A DNA stretch of 64,000 nt from Manis javanica (lineage: Eukaryota > Chordata > Mammalia > Pholidota > Manidae): assembly GCF_040802235.1 (NCBI RefSeq), contig NC_133167.1, forward strand, positions 82,003,001 through 82,067,000, written 5' to 3'. Shown here piece by piece: positions 39,524-50,200 of the stretch; the stretch's first letter is position 1, and every line of letters begins with the position of its first letter. The position numbers and the translations under genes are program-made. The notes beneath the pieces are model-generated. The model made no database searches. It was not told where the DNA came from and saw nothing but the letters and a program-made list of their open reading frames with translations.

Positions 39524-40332
39524 GGTGAGAAAGAAGAAGGAAAAAGAATATGAGGGAGACAAAGGCGAAGGATGAAGATGCCACTTCAAACAAAATGACT
39601 GTTGTATGTGCTTGTGAACGAGTGCCTGTCGTTGCACAGTTTTCCTTCCACGGGGGACGTGAATTTATCTGGGATTCGCGGCTGTGACCCCCTTATCCTG
39701 TCACGGGAGTCTTCTAGCAGCGGGCGCCCTAATGGTGCCCGCGGGGAATGATGTAGTGGCAGAAAGGAGGAACGGAGAGAGCAGGAGAAACTTAGAACAA
39801 GGAAACTTAAAATGGGAAGCGCAAAAAAAATATAAACCGAAACCAAAACACAGTAAAACAATCAATGATAACACCAAGCACACACACCACATCTGATCGC
39901 AGTCGTTCGGACCGGTCCTTCTCTCACTCTGGTGCGCACCACAGTCACCACTTTCAGGGTCTTCAAAAACTCTCGTAATTCTCCTGAAGGGCGTCCACTC
40001 GGGCTGCCGCAGGGTGACGAGCTCGATCTTTTCCTCCTCGGGCGCCAGTTTTCTGCCGATTGGATGTGCCTTCCTAAGGCCAAGTCACTCGGACCCTAGG
40101 GCCAGGATTGGTTACCTGGGCTTTTACCCAGGGTCGCTAACCTGGGGGCCGGGACTACCAGCCCAGACTTCCTCACTCGGGACCACTAACCCGAGACCAT
40201 ACACGGGATGGCGACTCCCGCTTTATAATGGATTTATGCAGACACGAGGGGGCGACCCTCGAATTACACTGCCCCATCCGGACAATTAGACCTTGCCTCC
40301 AGCTGTCCTTTGTTCTCAGGGAAGCCGCTCGT

Positions 40333-40350
40333 ATCCCGGACGAGCCCCCA
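40333..40350 (-). other. tRNA-Pro primer-binding site of ERV-A
   Basis: On the minus strand TGGGGGCTCGTCCGGGAT, complementary to the 3' end of tRNA-Pro as used by many gammaretroviruses. It sits two bases inside the LTR. Confidence 0.88.
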
Positions 40351-40352
40351 AA

Positions 40353-40843
40353 TGTTAGGGTCCGGGCTTCCGAGGCTTCTCTAGAGAACAAACTACACAG
40401 GCATAGAGATGTAAATTCAAGCAAAGTCTTTATTCAGTCAGCTAGTTGGGGTCCAAGTCAGCCCGACGCAGCGGGTCTCAACAAGGACCCCGAGCACTCA
40501 AAGCCAAGGGTTTATATAGCATTTTCAAAGCACTTAACTCATAGTAATTTTCCACAGCTATACATTATTCTTGCAAGACATACATCCTGGGGTTAAGCAA
40601 GGGCAGGATAAGACTACTCCTCAATGGTTAGGGAGGTTCTGCACGATAAGCTTGGTATGTAAGATTAACTGAACAAGGTTAGCTGACCAAGGGTCACAGC
40701 TGCCCGCCACCCAGTGTTCATGATTAACTTGTTTTTCAAGGCCTCACCCAGGCCCAGTTTTTCTTTCTAAGTCACATACTCAGAAAATGGCTTCTAGGCC
40801 TTTAAGATGGCTATGCTTATGCTAACCTATTTCTATTCTTACA
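40353..40843 (-). repeat. ERV-A LTR (5' LTR of the provirus)
   Basis: 491 bp, nearly identical to the other LTR. U5 ends at 40353 and the primer-binding site follows after two bases. U3 start TGTAAGAATAGAAATAGG at 40843 on the minus strand. Confidence 0.88.
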
Positions 40844-41095
40844 GCTTAAAACAGCAAATATGTATTATTTTCATGGATCAGTTGTGTGATTATTCTGTGG
40901 CCAGCTGGCAGCTTCAAGATGGTCTAGGAGAGCTTCATTCATGTTTGCTCTTTAGCTAGATGTTAACTGAGGTGAGGGTGATGACACGTGTCTCATCCTC
41001 CTGCAGGCTAGCCTGCACTGTTCAGGTGGTTGTGGTCATGGGAGAATTGAAAATTTCAAAGAACAAGTTTCCCTTACTCCCCTCAATTACTTTTT
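40844..41095 (-). repeat. Right part of the interrupted antisense MLT1-like LTR
   Basis: 'gcttaaaacagcaaatatgt' continues the pattern broken at 32434, followed by the 'gatggtctaggagagcttc' type block. A related fragment, seen again near 42930-43060, shares the 'catcct.cagcagg..acctgggctgttca' pattern. Confidence 0.55.
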
Positions 41096-42000
41096 AAATT
41101 TGTCTTCATATAGGTGTTGTATATTAGTTGCAAATTTTATTCCTTGGTTATTTATATTTTTGTCAATGTTATTATCAATGACAACATAATAATAATGTTA
41201 GCATGATTTTTTGATATTTATTAGCAATTATTTTGGAGTAGAGAGGCAATATTTGGAAACTTGGATGATTATGAAAAATAAATCAATCAGTTTTCAATTT
41301 ATTGAATCTGATATATCTATAACCTGCTTATTTATTGTTTTAAATTCTATTTTCAATATACTCTATGTTGAGCTCACAGAGATGATGTCACTATTGTGTT
41401 TCTATTCCTACTTAGATTTCTTGCAGTTTTATTAGCTTAATGATTTATAATTTGATGCATAAATATTGAAAGGTAGTTATGAGATTTGCTCTATTATAAA
41501 ATATCTTTTTCTCATTTCAGGATTTCAGGATTATTATTTTTGAGCTTATAGATAACTTCTTCCACATTCTTATTGTAGTAACAGTTTCTCCAAACTTGAT
41601 GAAAGTTTGGCAATTCATACTTTTTCATTCTTCAGATAAAAATTATGCTAGATTTATACTGGTTAATGAGTTATTTATATATAGGCCACTTAAGTTATTT
41701 ATCAAAATATAAGGATTAATGCTCCAAAGTTTCAGTAGAATAAATTTCTCTCTAAAATCTTAAAAGTAATATTTACAAATGAATGTTTAAACATTTATAC
41801 TCTTCACTTGCCCTAAAAATATTTTCTTCTTTGAATAAAAGTGAATCTTCCAAGACAGAAATAAAAGTGGCCAAAGATTTGCAAAGAAACCATACATTAT
41901 AATCAATTTTAGAATAGTGACACATATCAGAGATTTTATCCCCCCTGCAACAAGCACCAAACAAAAACTATTAATATGCTAATTACAAATAAATATCTAT
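41096..42000. other. Unassigned AT-rich sequence
   Basis: No gene or repeat recognised. Confidence 0.45.
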
Positions 42001-42009
42001 TTAGTAATA

Positions 42010-42270
42010 TAACAGTTATTTGCTGAGCCCTTTTCCTGTGTGCCTACATTGTGCTAACCTAAGTATTTCTACACATTATATGTAATTTAATTCTCACAAT
42101 GAGATGTGAAGCAAGTATTTTTATATTTATTTTGTACTCACTGATGAAAACATTGAGACTCGGTGAATTAAAGTGACTTCCCAAGGTTACCCAACTAATA
42201 TATGGCAGAAATAGGATTTGGCCCAAGTCAGTTTGATGCCAAAAGGCATGCATTTCATCAGCTTTGCCCC
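42010..42270 (-). repeat. MIR SINE, antisense
   Basis: 'ttatttgctgagccctttt', 'gtaatttaattctcacaatg' and 'gaaaacattgagactcggtg' then 'acttcccaaggttacccaac' and 'ggatttggcccaagtcagt' follow the reverse complement of MIR end to end. Confidence 0.7.
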
Positions 42271-42797
42271 TAAATATAATATACTCTTTCTAGGGAATAA
42301 CTTGAGTGGATAAAGGGATGTTAGCTTAATAAGAAAGAAAAATATTTACAGAAAATAATATAGATGTGTTAACATATATGATTTGGGTTTTTTGCTGTGT
42401 CAGGCAGACAGGTCTTTTAGCTAAGGTGAATTAATGAGTTTCACTATTAGTACTTTCATATTATGACATTATTGAGAGTTGAATGATTTTAGAACTTGGA
42501 CTTCTAAAAACATTTATCTTCTTTACCAATAAAAAATAACTGTCTGGACAATTTGCAATTTTCAGTGTAAAAAATATGCAAAAATACAATTTGAGGCCCA
42601 GTCTGAAACCCAGCCATGAAAGTGTTAGATGGCATACGCAAATCCCTAGGGTAGGAAGTGAGAGCGCTGGCTTTCCGTGGCTCCCACAATCCACAGCGAA
42701 TGCGCCCAAGGAGAGCTTTTTCCTTCCACTACTGAACCTAATGAGAGGTACTGAATTCTGCTGCCTGGGACACTGGTGCCCTCTGCAGGTCAGATGA

Positions 42798-42881
42798 ATG
42801 CTTCACAATCTTGAGTTTCTGTTTAAAAGTTCTGTTCCCATGCTTCACAATCTTGAGTTTCTGTTTAAAAGTTCTGTTACC
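42798..42881. repeat. 42-bp tandem duplication
   Basis: The unit beginning 'atgcttcacaatcttgagtt' occurs at 42798-42839 and again at 42840-42881 with one mismatch near the end of the second copy. Nearly identical copies imply a recent local duplication. Confidence 0.92.
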
Positions 42882-43239
42882 AGTGGAAACACTGAGTTAA
42901 ATTGTCTATGGTATTGTCTTTTGGATGTTTGGCAGTTGACTAGGTGTTAGCTTGGTTGATGGCAAAGATGTGACTCATCCTTCAGCAGGATAACCTGGGC
43001 TGTTCACATGGTAGTGGTCACAGGAAGTTGAAAATTTTAAAGAATACGTTTTCCTATGTTCTTTAATTGCTTTTGAAAAATCTTCTGTATATTGTTGTTC
43101 TGTAACTATAAGGCAACACTCATATTTCAACAGTTTAAGTTGTTTAAATCAAAATGATTTTAAAAAATGGGAGTGGAACACAGAGGTGGAGATGGCAGAT
43201 ACAGATTTTCCTTTATAACAAAGTCTGTGAGAGGCTGTG

Positions 43240-43440
43240 TGGCATATTGCAAAGAATATGATCTGAAATGAAAGCGCAGTGGTCGGATTCTGGCTTTCTC
43301 ACTGAGTAGCTCATAACTTTGGACGTGTCACTGAACATCTCTGAGCCTCAGTGTTAGGCAGTTAGTATCTTCCTTATGGCTTATTATAAGAATTAAATAA
43401 AATAAGCTATATGAAACATGGTACACAGGACCTTTGAAAG
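43240..43440 (+). repeat. MIR SINE, sense
   Basis: 'ggtcggattctggctttctc', 'acttggacgtgtcactgaac'-like block, 'tctctgagcctcagtg' and 'ttataagaattaaataaaat' follow the MIR order in sense orientation. Confidence 0.65.
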
Positions 43441-43929
43441 CAGTTATTGTTACTTGATCAATTAAGTTGTAAGATTTTATGTGAGAACAGAGCAGCTTCG
43501 GTAAGGATGGAACAGTTGCAGGAGAAAGTAGGCAGCGTGGAGGAAGGTTCTACATAGTCCTCATTTGAAATATCTCGGTAAATAGATAACGTATAAGAAA
43601 ACAGAAAATGGAACACAAATATAAACACACGTTTCAAGTATAATAAAGAAAAGCCATGTAAGGTAGGTGTTATGCATACTTTTTCTAAATTAGAAATCTA
43701 AACTTAGTCTTTTTTAAAAGTCATACTTCATTGATTAGGTTTATTTATAACTGTTTTCTTAACAAGTTTCTAACAAAGATTAGTTTGGAACTCCTAACTT
43801 TGGTGAAGAGAACCAAAACCTAGTTTTGTTTTTTCATCTGTTATATGGAGAATAATAGTATCCTACCTTCAAAAAGGTTTTTGTTTTTTGTTTTTTAGAC
43901 TAAATAAGAAATTCATATAAAAACTCCTA

Positions 43930-44140
43930 AGACTTATTATTCTGGGTATAGTTCTAAGTTCTTCCCATTTATTAACTTGACTCTCACAATAATTCTCCAA
44001 CTTAGAAACTGTTACTTTCCCCGTTTTTCAAAAGGGGAAACTGAGATAGAATATTAATAAATTGCCAAAGATGACACAGTTTGTGTTATACTCAAATCCA
44101 ACTTGGGGAATCTGGTTCTAGTATCCATAGGCTTAACTCT
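43930..44140 (-). repeat. MIR SINE, antisense
   Basis: 'attaacttgactctcacaat', 'aggggaaactgagatagaat', 'attgccaaagatgacacag' and 'actcaaatccaacttgggga' follow the reverse complement of MIR. Confidence 0.6.
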
Positions 44141-44159
44141 ATATTCAACTTTGAAGACT

Positions 44160-44912
44160 TTCTTAAGGGTGCTATTTAAATGAAGGCATTACTAGTAGGA
44201 TTAATATTACTCAGATTGTTATTTCTCACACTCAGCGAAACTCTTTCATATATTGACAAAAGTTAATGTGAACAACACGGGACCATATAGGATGATCAAA
44301 ATAAAGCATTATTTGTAGAGTTCTGGATGCTGGGATTTTGACACCCATAAAACTGGAGGGTGTAATGTTTCTCTTCACTTAAATAGATTTGATTTTCATT
44401 TCGTAGTTAAGTTTTTTGGCAACTTTATGCCAGTAATGCACCTGCTGATGTTAGGGGTAACTTGAGTTATGATATTTAGGTCAGGACATGATATTCAACT
44501 GGTGATTTTTTTGGAAGTTGAACTCTGATTACAAACTTCTATCTAAGATACAGTACATACAAACATGACCTGCATAAGTATACCATAGACCTAATAGTTT
44601 ATAAACAGCAGAAATGCATTGCTCACTGTTCCCAAGAAGGGAAGACCAAGATCAATGTGCCAGCAGATTTGTTGTCTGGTCTGGGCCCACTTCCTGGTTC
44701 ATACTTTGTCCACCCCCCACCCAGTGCCCTCCTACCACCCGTAGAAGGGAGCTCTCTGAGGTCTATCTGATAAAGGCACTAATCCTATGCATGAGGGCTC
44801 CATCTCATGATTTAAGAGTCTCCCAAAGGCCCCACCTCCAAATCTATCAGATTGGGGATCAGGTATCAGCATATGAATTTGGGGGAGGCACAAACATTCA
44901 ATCTATAGCACT

Positions 44913-44917
<5 letters not shown>
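44160..44917. other. Unassigned intergenic sequence
   Basis: Nothing recognised. Confidence 0.45.

Positions 44918-44978
<61 letters not shown>
44918..44978. repeat. (AT)n microsatellite
   Basis: Pure AT dinucleotide run about 30 bp upstream of the left target duplication of the L1 chimera. Open frames across it are artefacts. Confidence 0.95.
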
Positions 44979-44981
<3 letters not shown>

Positions 44982-45008
44982 ACTGTGTCCTGCCTAACCC
45001 ATTCCCAT

Positions 45009-45023
45009 ACCAGACTCATTATT
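45009..45023. repeat. Target-site duplication, left
   Basis: accagactcattatt, identical to 52714-52728. It abuts the A-tail (T-run on the plus strand). Confidence 0.92.
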
Positions 45024-45040
45024 ATTATTATTTTTTTTTT

Positions 45041-45370
45041 GAGAGGGCATCTCTCATATTTATTGATCAAATGGTTGTTAACAACAATAAAATTCAGTAT
45101 AGGGGGGTCAACGCTCAATGTACAATCATTAATCCATCTCAAGCCTAATTCTCGTCAGTCTCCAATCTTCTGAAGCATAACGAACAAGTTCTTACATGGT
45201 GAACGAATTCTTACATAGTGAATAAATTCTTACATGGTGAACAGTACAAGGGCATTCATCACAGAAACTTTCGGTTTTGATCATGCAATATGACCTATAA
45301 ACAATCAGGTCAAATATGAATATTCGTTTGATTTTTGTACTTGATTTATATGTTGATCCACATTTCTCCT
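45041..45370 (-). mobile_element. Polypurine tract and LTR U3-R closing the L1 chimera (copy 2)
   Basis: The purine tract AGGAGAAA (45363-45370, minus strand) precedes TGTGGATCAAC (LTR start at 45362). The LTR has three 'ttcaccatgtaagaa' type repeats (about 45180-45245) and AATAAA (45059-45064). It ends at 45041 where the A-tail starts. U5 is absent. The L1 transcript therefore used the retroviral cleavage/polyadenylation site. Confidence 0.78.
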
Positions 45371-45626
45371 ATTATTATTATTATTTTTATTTTTAATAAA
45401 ATGCTGAAGTGGTAGGTAGATGCAAGATAAAGGTAGAAAACATAGTTTAGTGCTGTAAGAAGGCAAATGTAGATGATCAGATGATCAGGTGTGTGCCTAT
45501 GGACTAAGTATTAATCCAGGCTAGACAAGGGCAGCAAGACATCCACGGATGCAGAAGATTTCTCTCAAAGCAGGGGGGGTGAGGTTCTGAGCCTCACCTC
45601 TGTTGATCCCCAAATTCTCACCTGAT

Positions 45627-45713
45627 GGCCCCCCTGCGACTGTGCCTGTCTTAGGTTGTTCCTCCCTTGAGGAATCTTACCCGTCTCTGGCTAACCAGTC
45701 ATCTTCCGGGGCC
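45627..45713 (-). promoter_or_regulatory. CTE-like RNA export hairpin (copy 2)
   Basis: On the minus strand the same layout as copy 1: GGGGCC-type base stem (45708-45713 with 45627-45634), GACTG/CAGTC stem (45696-45700 with 45638-45642), ACGGGTAAGA (45675-45684) facing ACCTAAGACAGG (45645-45656), and an apical TTCCTC/GAGGAA stem. The apical loop is AAGG here and AAAG in copy 1, so base differences fall in the loop while pairing is kept. Known role of these loops in type D retroviruses is binding NXF1/TAP. Its role in L1 RNA is inference. Confidence 0.75.
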
Positions 45714-45999
45714 ATACAGGGAAATGTAAAGTTGGTAAGTGAGAGAGAAGCCATATTGTTTGCAAAGGTTAGCTTTTTACTTCTTTGCAGATTTATGCCC
45801 TGTGGCTTCTATGCCCAGCACTTGTCTCGAGGTATCTTTACCACCTGGAGGAATTATGATACTCGGTAAATTCGATATGAGGCACGAATTCTATTTAAGG
45901 GTTGTAATTAGAAAGGAAGAAGAAAAGCTATAGATGTAGCATATGAAGGAAACATGGGAGGATTGATTATTTCTTTGACATATCTTCTTGTATAGTACC

Positions 46000-46441
46000 T
46001 TAAGTATGTATAGGTTTTAAACTACTAACTAATTTGCACACACATATTAACGTAATAGGAATACAGTGACATAAACAAAGCAAATCTATAATTACCATCC
46101 ATCTCCAGTGAAGCCAAGAAAACCATTTAGGCACCCTAGGCATTTGTGAAAATTTATCTATGATATGATGGATATTGTCCAACTGTACTTGAACCATCAG
46201 ACAAATTAAAGCAGCCCATTTCTGGAATCTGTTCACATCCCATATGTTCTTTTAACCATAGATAGTCTATAGTCATGAGATTTTGGAGTGCTACAACTTG
46301 CACCCCTCCCAACTCCTGGTTGAGTTCCAACAGTACAGATCCGGTCAAATTCGTTGTCTCACTGTATGCACATGCCAGCCTAGACATCTCCCTCCTCATT
46401 CCTATGGCAAGTCCAGGAGACGGTGGGCTGGATGCAGCCAC
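46000..46441 (-). pseudogene. env: Retroviral Env transmembrane-subunit fragment (copy 2), broken
   Basis: Homologous to the fragment at 19531-19989. An ATG at 46441 opens 95 residues that read into the TM ectodomain. Relative to copy 1, about 11 bases are missing just after the 'CFNLSD' block, shifting the frame. The second half, including the Trp-rich membrane anchor, continues in another frame (46000-46236). The first Cys of the CC pair in the CX6CC motif is replaced by Gly. No surface subunit. It is carried as part of the L1 3' extension and not expected to function as Env. Confidence 0.8.
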
Positions 46442-46695
46442 AACCGCAGCATCGTCCGGATCCCTGTGGAGGCTTTTTGATGATCATCCCCCCGCACAAG
46501 TCCTCCAGAGAGTGCTGATGCCGGAAGCTCCTCCTCATATCGTATCTTAGTTCATTTTCTGGGTATCCAAGCTAGGCCTTGATCTTCTGCGTAGAAACAA
46601 ACAGACCCTTTGTCCACACTTTGACATGCCCTCTATACCACTGTGCAGAACTCATGGGAGGTCAGCACACAGTAACTGCTTTTTTTTTTTTTTTT

Positions 46696-47217
46696 AATTA
46701 AGAGAAAGGAATATTATCAGAAAAGAGTACCTCCATAGCTGATCATCTGACACCCTTTAAGTGATCAACATTAAGGATATTTAAAGCATGCATTGATCTT
46801 TGATTTACCAATAGTTTTATCCTGTTAAGGAGTAATCCCCCTTTTCTTTCTTTCTTTCTTTCTTTTTTTTTTTTTTTTAATTTTTAATCTACACTTACAT
46901 GAAGAATACTATGTTTACTATGCTCTCCCCTATATCAGGTCCCCCCTAACAACCACATTACGGTTACTTTCCATCAGCTTAGCAAAATGTTGTAGAGTCA
47001 CTACTTGTCCTCTCTGTGTTGTGCAGCCCACCCTCCCCTTTCTCCCTCCCCCCATGCATGCTAATCTTAATACCCCCCTTCTTCTTCCCCCCCTTATCCC
47101 TCCCTGCCCACCCATCCTCCCCAGTTCCTTTCCCTTTGGTACCTGTTAGTCCATTTTTGGGTTCTGTAATTCTGCTGCTGTTTTGTTCCTTCAGTTTTTC
47201 CTTTGTTCCTATACTCC
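46696..47217 (-). other. L1 3' UTR and first downstream segment
   Basis: From the ORF2 stop, the minus strand shows a G-rich polypurine stretch (about 47030-47150). The L1-like tail 'catgtaa..gtagatt' is followed by an A/GAAA tract (46841-46880). A further 145 bp of unidentified sequence ends at the second A-tract (46680-46695). The tail lacks the final 'accttaataaaa' of the canonical L1 end at 25.3 kb. Confidence 0.75.
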
Positions 47218-50200
47218 TCAGATGAGTGAAATCATTTGGTATTTCTCTTTCTCCGCTTGGCTTATTTCACTGAGCATAATACTGTCCAGCTCCATCCATG
47301 TTGCTGCAAATGGTTGGATTTTTCCACTTCTTATGGCTGAGTAGTATTCCATTGTGTATATGTACCACATCTTCTTTATCCATTCATCTACCGATGGACA
47401 TTTAGGTTGCTTCCAATTCTTGGCTATTGTAAATAGTGCTGCGATAAACATAGGAGTGCATCTGTCTTTCTCAAACTTGATTGCTGCGTTTTTAGGGTAA
47501 ATTCCTAGGAGTGGAATTCCTGGGTCAAATGGTAGGTCTGTTTTGAGCATTTTGATGCACCTCCATACTGCTTTCCACAATGGTTGAACTAATTTACATT
47601 CCCACCAGCAGTGTAGGAGGGTTCCCCTTTCTCCACAGCCTTGCCAACATTTGTTGTTGTTTGTCTTTTGGATGGCAGCTATCCTTACTGGTGTGAGGTG
47701 ATACCTCATTGTAGTTTTAATTTGCATTTCTCTGATAATTAGTGATGTGGAGCATCTTTTCATGTGTCTCTTGGCCATCTGTATTTCTTTTTTGGAGAAC
47801 TGTCTGTTCAGTTCCTCTGCCCATTTTTTAATTGGGTTATTTGTTTTTTGTTTGTTGAGGCGTGTGAGCTCTTTATATATTCTGGACGTCAAGCCTTTAT
47901 CGGATCTGTCATTTTCAAATATATTCTCCCATACTGTAGGGTTCCTTTTTGTTCTATTGATGGTGTCTTTCTCTGTACAGAAGCTTTTCAGCTTAATGTA
48001 GTCCCACTTGCTCATTTTTGCTGTTGTTTTCCTTGCCCGGGGAGATATGTTCAAGAAGAGATCACTCATGTTTATGTCTAAGAGGTTTTTGCCTATGTTT
48101 TTTTCCAAGAGTTTAATGGTTTCATGCCTTACATTCAGGTCTTTGATCCATTTTGAGTTTACCTTTGTATATGGGTTTAGACAATGGTCCAGTTTCATTC
48201 TCCTACATGTAGCTGTCCAGTTTTGCCAGCACCATCTGTTGAAGAGACTGTCATTTTGCCATTGTATGTCCATGGCTCCTTTATCAAATATTAATTGACC
48301 ATATATGTTTGGGTTAATTTCTGGGGTCTCTAATCTGTTCCACTGGTCTGTGGCTCTGTTCTTGTGCCAGTACCAAATTGTCTTGATTACTATGGCTTTG
48401 TAGTAGAGCTTGAAGTTGGGGAGTGAGATCCCCCCTACTTTATTCTTCTTTTTCAGGATTGCTTTGGCTATTCGGGGTCTTTGGTGTTTCCATATGAATT
48501 TTTGAATTATTTGTTCCAATTCATTGAAGAATGTTGCTGGTAATTTGAGAGGGATTGCATCAAATCTGTATATTGCTTTGGGCAGGATGGCCATTTTGAC
48601 GATATTAATTCTTCCTAGCCATGAGCATGGGATGAGTTTCCATTTATTAGTGTCCCCTTTAATTTCTCTTAAGAGTGACTTGTAGTTTTCAGAGTATAAG
48701 TCTTTCACTTCTTTGGTTAGGTTTATTCCTAGGTATTTTATTCTTTTTGATGCAATGGTGAATGGAATTGTTTTCGTGATTTCTCTTTCTATTGATTCAT
48801 TGTTAGTGTATAGGAAAGCTACAGATTTCTGTGTGTTAATTTTGTATCCTGCAACTTTGCTGTATTCCGATATCAGTTCTAGTAGTTTTGGAGTGGAGTC
48901 TTTAGGGTTTTTTATGTACAGTATCATATCATCTGCAAATAGTGACAGTTTAACTTCTTCTTTACCAATCTGGATTCCTTGTATTTCTTTGTTTTGTCTG
49001 ATTGCCGTGGCTAGGACCTCCAGTACTATGTTAAATAACAGTGGGGAGAGTGGGCATCCCTGTCTGGTTCCCGATCTCAGTGGAAATGCTTTCAGCTTCT
49101 CGCTGTTCAGTATAATGCTGGCTGTGGGTTTATCATATATGGCCTTTATTATGTTGAGGTACTTGCCCTCTATTCCCATTTTGCTGAGAGTTTTTGTCAT
49201 GAATGGATGTTGAATTTTGTCAAATGCTTTTTCAGCATCTATGGAGATGATCATGTGGTTTTTGTCTTTCTTTTTGTTGATGTGGTGGATGATGTTGATG
49301 GATTTTCGAATGTTGTACCATCCTTGCATCCCTGGGATGAACCCCACTTGGTCATGGTGTACGATCCTTTTGATATACTGTTGAATTCTGTTTGCTAATA
49401 TTTTATTGAGTATTTTTGCATCTACATTCATCAGGGATATTGGTCTGTAATTTTCTTTTTTGGTGGAGTCTTTGCCTGGTTTTGGTATTAGGGTGATGTT
49501 GGCCTCATAGAATGAGTTTGGGAGTATTCCCTCTTCTTCTATTTTGTGGAACACTTTAAGGAGAATGGGTATTATGTCTTCTCTGTGTGTCTGATAAAAT
49601 TCCGAGGTAAATCCGTCCGGCCCCGGGGTTTTGTTCTTGGGTAGTTTTTTGATTACTGTTTCAATTTCTTTGCTTGTAATTGGTTTGTTTACCTTTTGTG
49701 TTTCTTCCTTGGTCAGTCTTGGGAGGTTGTATTTTTCTAGGAAGTTGTCCATTTCTTCTAGGTTTTCCAGCTTGTTGGCATATAGGTTTTCATAGTAGTC
49801 TTTAATAATTCTTTGTATTTCTGTGGAGTCTGTCGTGATTTTTCCATTCTCATTTCTGATTATGTTGATTTGTGTTGACTCTCTTTTTCTCTTAATAAGT
49901 TGGGCTAGAGGCTTATCTATTTTGTTTATTTTCTCAAAGAACCAGCTCTTGGTTTCGTTGATTTTTGCTATTGTTTTATTCTTCTCAATTTTGTTTATTT
50001 CTTCTCTGATCTTTATTATGTCCCTCCTTCTGCTGACTTTAGGCCTCCTTTGTTCTTCTTTTTCCAGTTTTAATAATTGTGATGTTAGACTATTCATTTG
50101 GGATTGTTCTTCCTTCTTCAAGTGTGCCTGGATTGCTATATACTTTCCTCTTAAGACTGCTTTCGCTGCATCCCACAGAAGTTGGGGCTTAGTGTTGTTG

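Larger units (their letters stand above)
32435..40843 (-). mobile_element. ERV-A: gammaretrovirus-like, largely non-coding provirus
   Basis: Two same-orientation LTRs (32435-32927 and 40353-40843), flanked by a 4-bp target duplication gctt (32431-32434, 40844-40847). On the minus strand, the right LTR is followed after two bases by an 18-base primer-binding site complementary to tRNA-Pro (40333-40350). The left LTR is preceded by a polypurine tract (32928-32942). The two LTRs differ by about eight substitutions and one 2-bp indel (about 1.6%, counted by eye). Excluding the nested provirus, the interior is about 4.3 kb, AT-rich, and lacks recognisable pol or env. Only a gag start stub remains. 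It therefore looks like a non-autonomous element mobilised in trans. Confidence 0.88.

Noticed and set aside
44614..45142. Frames ending in Ile-Tyr repeats
   Set aside because: Produced by the (AT)n microsatellite.
45603..45869. 88-codon frame similar to the minus-strand frame at 20157-20384
   Set aside because: The similarity reflects homologous chimera copies. It is antisense to the env 3' region and overlaps the CTE-like hairpin.
45024..46880. Possibility that the env/LTR part is an independent ERV next to an L1
   Set aside because: The only target duplication found encloses the whole unit, there is no duplication at the L1/ERV junction, and a second copy has the same junctions.
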